Of a stretch of 64,000 nucleotides of DNA, positions 20,881 to 32,600 are shown piece after piece. The position numbers and the translations under genes were made by a program. Under the pieces are notes generated by a model that saw only the letters and a list, made by a program, of their open reading frames with translations, had not been told where the DNA came from and ran no database searches. This DNA comes from Schistosoma mansoni. Taxonomy: Eukaryota > Platyhelminthes > Trematoda > Strigeidida > Schistosomatidae. The stretch lies in NCBI RefSeq assembly GCF_000237925.1, contig NC_031497.1:5077295-5141294 (forward strand), written 5' to 3'. How positions within the stretch are numbered: position 1 is the first letter of the stretch; the number at the start of each line of letters is the position of its first letter.

Positions 20881-23139
20881 ATGGACATTGGAAATTCAAC
20901 CAAGAGAAATCAACAAAAAGTCAGGTTATCTCAACTGTTTAAGTCCACTAAAGGATTAACTTGTTTCAAATCTGATGAATTTAGTAGACAAATATGTGAA
21001 AGAAGCTTTTATCAACTGAAACCACTTCCTGGAAGGGAATTTAATTTTAAGCTTTGCAAAATTATTATGAAACAGGTAAGAACTTATTAACTGTTTTCCT
21101 AAACGTAAAAGTATTAAGGAATTCTAGTTAACAGTGTTGGAAATGTTTAATTTATGTGGGTATTTTATGTAAGACATAACTAGTCAAGGAAACTTTAAAA
21201 ATATATATCTTTGAATATGTAGTGGAATAAAATTGTGTCACAGACAAGTCATTTGATAAGTTTTAATTCAAGATGTTAGTGGTTGGAGGTAGTTGAGATG
21301 AATTCATACAACAGGTCAGTTGTGGTCCGGATAGCTTAATGGTAACATCTCATGCTGGGAAATTGGATCATTTGGTTGTGAGTTTGTCGGGGAGAATCAG
21401 TCTCTGTCAAGATTAATGATACTTCTTATTCACGAGTGCAAAGTAGAATGGAATATAGACTTAGGGTTCTCTGCTGACCATTTAACATATAAACAGTGCA
21501 CGGACTATTGAGTCGCACAAGTTAGCAGCCATATTGGAAACTTGTTTGATAGAATTCGACTAGTACTATGGGGCTAAACAAAAATGACAGATCACTATAC
21601 AATGATAAGGTAAACATACAATAATATTTATACTGATATAAATAAAAATAGACACTAGGTTGAAATTAAGCATTTCTCTCAGAATTTTATACATACTGAT
21701 GGTAGAAAAATGTAAAATAAGACGTTTTGTTGCAAATCCATACGAATAGAAAGTAGATACGTTACATTTGGTTTCGTTCACTATTGATCAATCCATATCC
21801 TAATCTTTTTCATTGTGCTCATCGCAACATATAATGTTTTATGTAAGATGGGGCTTTTTATACAGGTACTGAATAACTAGAACCACATTTAAGTCAGCGG
21901 ATATTGTTTATGATAAAAAGGTGAATTTGAAAGAATTCAGTATTGTTAGAATGGGGATTTGTGGAGATTGTAGCAATTTTAACAGTTGGGTTTATAAATC
22001 GATTTAAGCCAAATTAAAATTGAAAACCTGAAAGCACTGGACAACCGTCTCGTCCTAGTATGGGACTCCTCAACAGTGCGCATCCACCATCTCGCACTCG
22101 CGATTTAACCCAGGACCTTCAGCCTCACGTGCGAACGCTTAGTCTTTGGTGTGAATGTCTAACTGCTGAGAAGTCCCACTCCAGTTCTTCCAGGTTTCAA
22201 AGGTGGTTTAGCTTAGATCGAATCTATGGTTTTATTAACTAACTAGGAGTCTTCTGTTATTGATAAAAGATGTCATAAGACAAAATAAATTAGGACTAGT
22301 ACTTTGAGATTTAATAAAGGGATCACAACTTCTTAGACTTTTGTCTAGGACATAAAAACCTATTCAGTAATCTATATTCCTAAATATTATGTTTTAGACT
22401 CTAATTTTTATGCTAGTATTTCATCCATGTCACTTGATTATTATAGTGGTAAAAATACTGTTTCATTACAAAAATTTGTAATTGTACACTATTTGTATAA
22501 CAACCCTAACTACAGGTTAGATAGAACTAAAGAGAAGTTTAGAAACCATTGGTTATTAAATTGTACTCCACAACTGAAATAATAACGTATTCCGATGCAA
22601 CTTATTTGAAGTCTGTTTATTTCCTAATAAGTAGTAAATGTGAATGTCGTGAGTATATATTCCCAACACAGAATGTGAAGTATGTCTATGGGATACTTAT
22701 TTAGAACAGTGTACACATATTAAGTTTAATTTACATGAATACGATAAAATTTTTTCTACACCATTGATTATATATATTTTAACATTTCACCTATAAGGTA
22801 CTTGAACAATTTATATCAAACTACAATGGTGATAAATATAGTCAGATGAGAAGTAGACAAGAATCACAATCGAACGAGCTGCTATGTAATTTAACCAATC
22901 AACTACGTCAAATGACTGTAATGCATTTGAAAGCGTTTGATATTAAAAATGGAGGCCGATATAAACTAATTGTTTATGTAATACAAACAAATTGTCCAGA
23001 AGGAAATTCATCATTATCTAGCATAATGATAGCAAGTTGTGGATTATTTAACAGAGAAACAGACTATTATCTATCTGAAACTATAAGAACTATTTTTGGT
23101 CAGTTAATTGTAATTGTTTACGCCTGTTATCATGAATAA
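20881..23139 (+). CDS. Tctex1-domain dynein light chain (DYNLT5/TCTEX1D-like)
   Basis: Two exons, 20881-21075 and 22798-23139 (TAA), joined in phase 0 at CAG|GTAAGA and ATAAG|GTACTT, give 178 aa. The C-terminal half has the Tctex1 fold signature: RYKLIVYVIQ (about 119-128), then the S-x-C-x-L segment ASCGLFNRETDYY (144-156), and a hydrophobic last strand LIVIVYACYHE. The upstream region (FYQLKPLPGREFNFKLCKI...VLEQFI) matches the lead-in helix and spacing of TCTEX1D1/DYNLT5. Human DYNLT5 is also about 180 aa. Family members are light chains of cytoplasmic or axonemal dynein and bind the intermediate chain and cargo. The usual tryptophan in the CLW position is F here. The 1.7-kb intron holds a hammerhead SINE (family 2). 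Family is sure; which subfamily is inferred from length. Confidence 0.88.
21945..22235 (-). mobile_element. Hammerhead SINE family 2, copy with inverted end
   Basis: Read on the minus strand: a tRNA-like GC-rich head region (about 22080-22170), the hammerhead at 22034-22079, then the tail ending near 21945. A second tail-like arm (TTCCAGGTTTCAAAGGTGGT, near 22190-22210) sits inverted on the other side, as in the 10.4-kb copy. Located in the intron of the Tctex1 gene. Confidence 0.7.
22034..22079 (-). ncRNA. Hammerhead-like ribozyme, degenerate
   Basis: Minus strand: GCACTG, TTGAGGA, GTCC/GGAC around CATACTA, then GAGA in place of GAAA, a short stem III and TGTC, then CAGTGC. Stem I is a perfect 6 bp and the cleavage triplet GTC is kept. 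The C3-to-T and GAAA-to-GAGA changes predict inactivity. Confidence 0.65.
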
Positions 23140-24834
23140 TACATTTAATGACTTCGTATTAATGAATGAATTTGTTCATATTTTCAACTAAAAATCATTC
23201 AAGGTTAGAATGGAAAAAGACAAATCGAGGAACCAAACCTTACTTACTTAGTTACTTACACCTGTTACCCTTCGTGGAGGAGCATAGGCCTCAGGAACCA
23301 AACCTAACAGATTTAATTTAAGTACAAGTCAAGATTGATTAGTAAGACTATAATTTATAAACGACCTTTGAGTGACGCCAAAGTGACCTTGAGGATGTCC
23401 ACCTACTAACTAGGACTAAATGAAGGTTATAAACCTAGGTGAGGAATTAGAATTAGGATTTACAATTGATGGTTAGGGTTAAAAATTAAATTTGGAGTTT
23501 TCATCATGAACTGATATCAGCTATAATGCCAAAATGATATTTAACCAAATGGATAAATAAATTTCTCGTCAAAATCCAAAACTCGTATCTCATATCTGAT
23601 TGGTTCGTTTATAAATTATAGTCTCGCCGATTGGTCGTTAAAAAAATACTACATTGTGGTGAAGTACTCATGAAAATGAAGCATTTAAAGATTTTTATAT
23701 CATTGAACAATGAATGAATTCTAAAATAACTTATTAGATGGTAAGTCATATAGATTTATAAAACACTGTAAATATCACATCTTAGTTTTTTAGTTGACAT
23801 GCAGTTTTTACACTACTTCACATTCGATAGATTTGGTAATTCACTAAAGCTTAAGAAGTGTGGTTCAGTGTTGAATAAATTCAACAGTTTGTGACCGGTG
23901 AACATCAGCTTAAATTGATGGGAATAAATCATCATAACAATTAAATCAGTGGCTGGTTTTATAATGATTGTATATTTTGGATTATTCCATACAAAAGAAA
24001 TTTGTAATCGTGAAAAGAACACTTGGACAAAACTGTAAACTAGGCCAAGAATAATAATCAGGGTAAATACAGGTTGCAATTTTTACTCAAAGCCTGTAGA
24101 TAAACTCGACACTTGCGCTGCATAGCTCACTACCTGAGAATGGTGATATTGAAACACTTGTAGTTTTCTTTCACTTGCCATGAGCTCCTCATTAAGTAAC
24201 GGATAAATACGATATCCACTAAGCATGAACCAATACTTCTGTAAGTTAATCATTACTAACCGGAATTCCTTGGATAACAAGTTTATTGAAAAATATATCA
24301 TGCATACAATGATTGATCGTTTAATCTCGTTTGATGTAGTCAAAATTAGAATGACAATTTCAATACAGAATTCCGGATTTTGGAAAATGTAGAGTAATTT
24401 CAAGTTTGTTCAGTGGTCGGTTATCCACTGTTAAATATACCTCGTCTAAAACTATAAATAATCTATTCTAAATGACTTTTCGCTCTCTTGTTATCTCAAT
24501 ACTCAATGATTACTTAAGGAATTGTTTCGGAATTCAATAATAAATTGTCAGTGAAATTTGAAAGAATCCATTCATATCCCAAACATTTGTCAACAGATTT
24601 TGTTTCCCATTGTCTCAGAATATAATGTTAATAAACTGTGCGAAATATACCGGTTTGTATATTTCATGAAAGGAATTATGTCCATAATTATGTCAGTGTG
24701 GCAGTTGATAAATTACTTATTATTGTTACAAAGATTAACTCTGATACATCTTTCCAATGGAAATAGACTATTTAATTTTCCATCCTTAGTGTCGCAATTC
24801 GGTCTGTGCACTACCGATCCTTATTGAATCTACT
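23140..24834. other. Intergenic DNA, SR2 tail and unassigned frames
   Basis: A 50-base SR2-like 3' end lies at 23243-23290 (minus; TTACTTACTTAG...CCTGTTACCC, AGCATAGGCCT). Two adjacent minus frames (24083-24403 and 23813-24079) and one plus frame (24558-24827) are rich in I, L, F and Y, as expected from AT-rich DNA. None has a motif or splice support that I trust. Confidence 0.45.
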
Positions 24835-24874
24835 ATGTCCTTCATCCGACTAATGTTATAACTTGTGGCCGAGT

Positions 24875-25105
24875 GGATGCCCTGATAATGTTCAACGTGA
24901 TAAGACTGCCAATCAGAGAGCAGCGAATTATCGATCGGACTAATGATACACGAAAACTGTACGAACAGTCTACAGCACTTGTCGGTCCGGCTTTCTGCCT
25001 AGCCCGGTCAGTTAATTACAGAACACCAATAACAGCCTTTGCAATATGAATCATTTACTTCCAACATACTGGGTTTATATATCGAACAGACACAGCACAA
25101 CGTAC
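24875..25105 (-). mobile_element. Partial LTR of the 518-bp family
   Basis: This is the 3' half of the LTR in minus orientation (GATAAGACTGCCAATCAGAG through TACTGGGTTTATATATCGA). It is cut off at about 25105, where reverse-transcriptase sequence begins. No target duplication is left. Confidence 0.7.
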
Positions 25106-25445
25106 TTCGTAAGTTGTTTAAAATCCGAGAAAGATCGACTCATGAGGAGCAGGCCGGTTTTCGTCCTGGTCGACGATGTATTGGTCATATCTTCACCCTA
25201 CGCCAATTCCACTTCACGCGTTATTTGCCGACGCTGGGACTGGATGGAAAAAGCGGAGAGGAGGTTAGTGTATGACACGATGTCGTGGTGTGAAAGAAAG
25301 CTGTGCAGGACTGGCTTCTGTTGGTCCGTCACAACTCCCTGGTTGGGGTCCTAGAGATAGTACAGCACAGTTGCTAGAGACATTGTCAGATATGGCTCAG
25401 AATAGAAGTCAGTGTCGACCCTACCGTAAATTTCTTCATAAGAAA
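25106..25445 (+). mobile_element. Internally deleted non-LTR reverse transcriptase fragment
   Basis: The frame [20 protein letters not shown] matches the RT motif region of the element at 27.2-29.9 kb. About 150 bases later the sequence jumps to the C-terminal part (LPGWGPRD, LLETLSDMAQNRSQ). Most of the RT domain is therefore missing. It abuts a truncated LTR on the left, so the locus is a composite scar. Confidence 0.7.
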
Positions 25446-25631
25446 TGAAAGTACGCTTTTTAATTGAAGGAATTCTTCCTGGTTATATTTTTGTTAAGTG
25501 AACTGTTTCTCCCATTATTATTATTTCACTCTCATAGACTAATTTCTGTTCGTTGTTCTCCTTTCTCTTGTACGCACTTTGCAATCTCATTGTTATTGTG
25601 TGGCGCAAATGCATTTGGTTCCCCGTTGTTT

Positions 25632-26135
25632 ATTTAGTTATTTAAACACAAATATTGGTACAAGGAAGCACCAGATACATATGCGCCACACAAATCTCAC
25701 TTGATTTGTGTGAGGGCTGTGATACTGCTCAGGTGCCCAAACCGAAGCAGGTTGTTTTCTTAGGGGGCCACACCTAAAAATCTGATCCACAACGCAGTGG
25801 AGCATCGTGAGGAGATGCAGTCCCATGGTAACCGATGACCAACGTTTGATTCATATTCCATTTGTTTCCTCAGGATACTAGAGCCCATGTGCACCATTGG
25901 TTTGGGATCAGGGTTTTCCAACTCCCCTAGGTGGACCCTCCGTGTCCACCAACCCGGTTAAAGCGCCGGAAATTCACTTTTTGTCCTCTCAATTTCGTAA
26001 AGAACATCCCCGCCACGAGGAGTGAGTAGGACTTCCCTAGCAGAGGCGATATACACGTGTCCATTTGAGAGCATTTGGAGAGGGAGAGCGGACTCTTCCC
26101 ACTCTTGGCCGTACCAGGGCATTTGGGGGCAAATT
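25632..26135 (-). repeat. Interspersed repeat of about 530 bp, copy 2
   Basis: Inverted relative to the copies at 8285 and 41005. It keeps the same start (CCCCCAAATGCCCTGGTACG, read on the minus strand near 26130) and the same A/T tail (AATATTTGTGTTTAAATAA near 25640). Confidence 0.75.
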
Positions 26136-26605
26136 ACTCACATCATGAGGCAACCTTGTACTAATGAATATTGTGTACGAATAAAATAAGATAAAAGATA
26201 AACAACATTGTATTTAGTGAACACATACGAAAATTCGGTTCAAAGTAAAAGGTCAATAAAAAAAGCAGTATACAATATGCAAATTAGTTACGGTACAATA
26301 ACACACTAATTTTCTACAACATTAGCTCTCATAACTGTTATAGAGTTAATTATACATAAAAACTAATACCGTAAATTATTTAGTTGAAAAAGTTTAATGC
26401 CTAAGTTTTTGATAATCATCAAATGAGTTGATAAGATTTTACAATAATTATCAGTTCATCAATATAACGTTATCGAAAACAATGAGAATAATGTGCCAAT
26501 TAATTCGTGGTAATTGATCACACTTTGATTTTACTAAATGAATAGCTCGAAAAAGAAACATTTGACAATGAACAAATGAATTTATAATTAACGTTCTTCA
26601 TTTCA

Positions 26606-26611
26606 TTTATT
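26606..26611 (-). promoter_or_regulatory. AATAAA overlapping the COQ3 stop codon
   Basis: The stop TAA (26607-26609) lies inside an AATAAA hexamer. If this were the signal used, the 3' UTR would be only about 15-30 bases. Another signal further downstream may be used instead. Confidence 0.35.
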
Positions 26612-29600
26612 CATCGATTTTCATAGCACTGAATGCATAATTTAGTGATAAATTACTACTCCAACACCATCGACGACTTAATGGGTTATATAACATTCCA
26701 CTGAGTTGACGCGGTTGAAAACCACCTACAGAAGTAAATATAAAAATTAACTGGAAAGTAAGGTTAGAATTAAAAAGTTTATATACAGCTAAGATCAGCT
26801 AGTAATTTCAACTATGGAAAAACTACAGTCTCCATAAATCTCCTATACCAATGTAATGCTAAGCTCACTTGTGACTGACTTCTGGAGTTCTAATGAGAAG
26901 TGGTGACAAGTGGAGTTTATTCCGTGTCGGCTGAGAAAGTTATCGACCGCAAGTAATGGATGAAAGTTTGTGCAAGATTGTGGATTGATTGTGTTATAAC
27001 AGTCCTTTTACTTTTTACACGTATGTGGGACGTTAATTTACCTTGGACGAATATCTACTCTTGACCCTCCCAGTGTCTATTCTACAGGACTTCAACACAA
27101 CTCAGATCAAGAACACGTGATTAACCTGACTAGAACGTCAATATATTATCACACCCAAACCCGACACAATCCAACAACAAAGAACAATGGTCAGTCAGTC
27201 AGTCACAACGTAGAACTTCGTACGTACGTACATCAGTTCGAGTTGCCATACCACATTAGCACAGAGATGCAGTTGTCGATTCAAATCCCATAGTGGTAGA
27301 AGTAGTAGGAGTATAATCAGAAATCCAAAAGATTAGGGTTTGAAGAAATTATTGAAGGAGTATAGTACAGTGAAATAAATTTGGAAAGAGAAAAAGATAA
27401 AGACACGAGGAATTCAGAAGATTAGAATTTGGTAGAACACAAAGAGTGGATGCACCTTCGCCATTGCAAACGATTTTGAGCCATGTCATTCAAGGTCTCT
27501 AACCATCGGTTGCTATCATCTCGCTAATCCCAACCAGGTAGTCTACACCTACCAACATGGCTCAGTCCACTTGTCAGTGACTTCATTGATTTGTGCCACG
27601 TTTTGGTCTGGCCACCCCTAGCTTTCTTCCAACCTACTCCTACACCATGAAACATTGCACGTCGGGGCAGTCGGTGGTTGGGCATACGTAACACATGTCC
27701 CAGCCATCTCAACTGATGAAGTTTCACTACTTCATCAATCGATTTGCCATCCCTACCTAGTACTCGTTTCCTAACAACTGCATTACTTACCCGGTGGTCC
27801 CAGGATATACGAGCAATGCTTCGAAGACACCTATGATCGAACACTAGTAGCCTACGAATATCCTCTACTCTTATTGGCCATGTTTCACTGCCATAAGTAG
27901 GACGGAGCGAACTGCTGTACAGTAAACCCGTCCTTTGGTTGCTAGACGGATATCTCGCCTACGCCATAAATGACGCAAGTTGGCGAAAGCTAGACGAGCC
28001 TTCTGTATCCGTGCTGAGATTTCGTCACATACCAGACCACAAGGGCTGATGAGACTCCCAAGATAAGTGAAGTGGTCTACACGCTCAACTACTTCACTCC
28101 CTATCATTAGTTCAGGTGTCGCTGCAACCCAATCCTGAAGTAACATTTTGCACTTCGAGGGAGAGAATCGCATCCCGAACATGCCTGCATAGTTGCTTAT
28201 AGTGGTCAGAAGACTCTGCATTTTGTCAGAGTCTTCACCGAGTAAAACTATGTCGTCGGCGTATTCTAAGTCAACAAGTGAGCCTCCCGGTAAAAGTTCA
28301 ACTCCTGGAGGTTTAGCTGATGAAAGTGCTATCTCTAAAAGTATGTCGATGACAAAGTTAAACAAGAATGGGGAGAGTGGACAGCCCTGACGAACGCCAC
28401 TTGAGGTAATCAGTTCTGATGACAGTTCGCCATAGGCTCTAACTCGACCAGTTGTGTTCGAGTAGAGAGCCTTTATGAAGTTAATGTACTTCTTTGGTAC
28501 TCCTTTCACTGACAAACACTGCCATAGAACCTCACGATCAACGGAGTCAAATGCCGCCTTAAGGTCAAGAAATACTACTATTGTGGGACGTCTGAATGTA
28601 TGTCCATGTTCTAGGACCTGACGTAGGGTGAATATCTGGTCTATGCAACCACGTCCAGGTCGAAAACCAGCCTGGTTTTCTCTAGTCTGCTCTTCACGAG
28701 CTTTGGTTAGGCGACCTAGTATTATTGAAGCTAATATTTTAGACACTATATTAGTCAAACTGATCCCTCTGTGATTATCACAGGAGGTCTTTTGTCCTTT
28801 CTTATAGACTGGCACAATCAGTGATTGGGACCAGTCAGATGGAATTACGTCCAGTTCCCAGATTCTACCTAAGACCTCAGTCAATCTCACTGCTAGTACT
28901 GGACCACCATCCTTAAAAATCTCAGGAGTAAACCTGTCAGGGCCTGCTGCTCTCCCTCGCTTCAGATTTCCTATAGCTTTTTCAACCTCGCAGAGGGTTG
29001 GAGGACTTACATCAATTTGCCATTCAGGACGACTGGGGATCGTGGGTAATTGAAGTGTGGCTGAAGGCCAGTTGAACTGATCCCTAAAGTGTTCTGCCCA
29101 TCGATCCAATCTCCTGGATTGAGAATGAATAATATGCCCATCTTTATCTGAGATGGTTTCACTGATATTTGGGTTCCTAATACCGGTTTCTTTAACGAGT
29201 CTGAATAGCTGCCTACTGTTACCTATTGCCGCTGCCTTTTCCATCTCTCTTGCTTTCGCTACCCACCACTGTTCACGATCATTACGTAGGCTTCTTATAA
29301 GCCTGCGCTTAAGTTGACTCCGCTCTTCGTTATGTTCAGAGCCAGATGGGATGAGTTTACGAGCATCTATCAGTGCGGTAGATGCTGCCGAGATCCATTG
29401 TTTCTCCCTAACCTTATGGTTTACCTTACTAGCGGATATCACTGCTGTTTCCACAGCTTTTCGGATGTCATTCCACGCTGCCTCGGGGTGGACACAACTT
29501 ACATGGCTGCCTAACTGTTTTTCTAGTTGTTCCTCAAATATATTCTTAGCTTGCCTATCATTAAGTAGAACCCTTAGAGGCTTCCCTGCAGTGTCTTTCC

Positions 29601-32600
29601 TACTTCCAGTAAGACGCAGACAGATACGTGCTCGCACTAGAGCATGATCTGAATCTAAACATGTGCTCCAGAATGAGCGACAGTCTTCTATCGAGCCCCT
29701 CCATCGGTGGCTGATAGCGATGTGATCTAATTGGGTCCAACGTTGGGACGAATTCGGGGGTCGCCATGTCAAAAGATGTTTTTCCTTATGCTTAAAGTTA
29801 GTATTTGCAAGAAATAGGTGGTTATCTGAGCATAGCTGCAACAGACGGTCGCCATTATCTGTTCAATGGATCAATGGATCAATAATAATAATAAGTAATA
29901 AGGATAGGGGCATATATGACACAGTGTACTGTTCTATTCCAGAAAGGTAGGAACATAGCCAATTGGTTATCTAGCCATCAGTATTGATGCTGATCAACTT
30001 GTTAAGTAAGAGGTGCCTTGGGATAGAATCAAAAGCAGAAGTGTAGTCCAGAAAACCGCATCGAACATACTTCCTACCCTTTTCCAAGCCGAACACTATA
30101 TTGTGATGCAGAACAGCAACGGCATCTAATGTGCTTCTTTTGCATTTGTAAGCAAACTGATAAGGATCACTGTGCTCTTTAATTGCAGGTTGAAGTGGTT
30201 GTATCAACGATTTTTCCATTATTTTGAGGGAAGGTGAAGTTATTGCTAGAGGTCTAAATTTCATATTTTTATCACCAGACACTTTTTTAGGTATAGGGAT
30301 TATCTTTATCTTTCTCCACATTTTCGGTATGAGATTAGTTGAGAAGGATCTGTTAAAAATATTCGTGAATGGATAACATAGAACGTCGGCACATGTTTTT
30401 AAAAGGTTTGGGATACCATCAGGTCCTAAACATTGAGATGAATTAAGTGACTGGAGACATTTTCGGACATCTTTTTCAGTGAAACTAGGAACACAATTAT
30501 TCTTCAAACCTGTGGACATAGAGAGTATGACATCAGATGACTGATGTACAAAGGACTTATTTAAGTTACAAATATTCAGCTGGTTATCGCTTCTAATTTG
30601 TCTGTCCCCTGTAAGTTCTTTAAAGAGTTCCCACATACTTGGAGAGTTTTTGAGTAAACACGGAGTCGAGACGTCTAATCTCTAGGTTTATTAGACCATT
30701 TAGCTTGTGAACTTCAAGTGTTTTTCTTCTTGTACATTCTTTCTTTTACCTTCCGTAGTGGTTTTAGTTAAGGAGATGTAAGCCGATCAAAACTTAAAAA
30801 AATGGTTTCAGTAGGACAGCAAATATCAAAACAGAATTTCAAGATAACAGGTGATAACATCAGTGGTGTTTCCCAGTGAGTCATCTGTAAATAACTATCA
30901 GTTAGTCGTACGAAACATATTTCTCAGATTTTGTATATTTTCTTCCGAGTAGTTCCTGTATATGGCGTTTTTGGTATGGTGTAAGGGTGTACTCTTTCCA
31001 TGTTTTCCATATACTTTATGTAGAACACGAATTATACAATGATCCGAGCTAGAGGATGGAGCATGTTCACGAGTCACATACATACCCATATCATTAATGA
31101 AAACGAAGTCTAAATGAGCATCCAAACGAATAGAAAAATCTACTACATTTTGGTGACTTAGTGATGTAAAGAAGCTACAGTCAAATGAACTGAAATCACC
31201 GCATACAATTGAAAGTGAACCACTGAAGGCAGTAACAGCGAAGTCAGTAAATTTATCAGCGAAAACAGATGATTTGCAGTCTGGAGTCATATAAATGTCG
31301 GTAACACAAACGTATTTGTATTTATTCAGGTGTTTTGGACGGCATCTTCAAGTTAGACAGTCGATAAAGTCATTTGAAAACTTGAAACAAGCAAAAGTAG
31401 ATCGACACCAGTTCACGTTTACAAACGTAGCTACACTGCCGCCACATCTCTTTTTATTGCTTGATCGATCCTGACGATAGATATTGAAATCATGTAGTGA
31501 TACAAAGCAATCGTCCTGTAAATCAGTTAACCAAGATTCTTGAATTGTGATGACACCAAAATTACGATACATGTTTTGACTTAGTAGGAATTGGAAATAG
31601 TCCACCTTGTTAATTAGTGATCGGCAATTAGAGTTTAGCAGCTCGGAAATCGATATTTGATTAATGTCCATTCTTTTTAATGCATATTTTTGTAACGAAA
31701 GGACGCTAGATTTTCATGAATGCGCCTGTATAGGTTATGCGATCAATGGACATGAGGTGTAAAAACAAATTAAAAAAACAGACTTGTTGAAATATTTAGA
31801 TGGCAGAAACAGGTAGCCCAGATACTCAAGCAGGTCGCCCACAATGACATCAACACCGTGGAATAATGGCTTAGTGGTCTAGAGGTTAAAAATTCATGTG
31901 TTAGACCGAAGGTTCTGTGTCCGATATCCACAAACTCTTATACTAATATACATTAGTGTTTGACTACCGAAAAAACTAAATTATCTTCGACCTAAAGTGG
32001 TTATTACCATGATGGTTAATTTTAAACTTATAAATATTGTGATTATAATGATTATTATTCCGTATCATGAAAATAAGGACAGTCAAATAACTAAAAGCAA
32101 AACAATTAAAGTGTAATAAAATAAAATCTACTATTAGAACTTACGCTTGATGCAAGCAATCTGTAGCCGACTAGGTTCAATGAATTTATTCCAATTATGA
32201 GTACCACGTGGAACAATACGAGCTACATATTCAGCTACACCAATTCCTAGTAGTAATGAAGCGGCAGTATGATTTATTGTGGTTACGAATAACATTCCGT
32301 CTAACTGAGAAAGAAGAGATTATGGATAACATCAATTAAATAACAGAATTTAATTGGAAAAGAACGAAAAACTCAACAAAATAATTAGAAAGTGTACAGA
32401 GACCAATATTTATTGACAGTTTAGTAGTGGTGTGGTCCACTTATATCCTCTTAAGTAGTATATGGTGATGGTCAGACATAGAATAGTTTTGGCAGAAGAC
32501 CGATAAGGAAAGAACTGAAATAAAGCGCAATTGGTAGGAAAATACATAAACAATGAAATTAGAGAAGATAGATTGATATTTACAGAAGGAACAGTGAAGA

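Noticed and set aside
23813-24403. Two adjacent hydrophobic minus frames as a membrane-protein gene
   Set aside because: They are in different frames with no splice signals between them and no motif. I, L, F and Y richness is expected from AT-rich DNA.
27270-27300. tRNA-like GATTCAAATCCC near the 27-kb element
   Set aside because: It lies in the 3' UTR of the non-LTR element and has no A-box partner.
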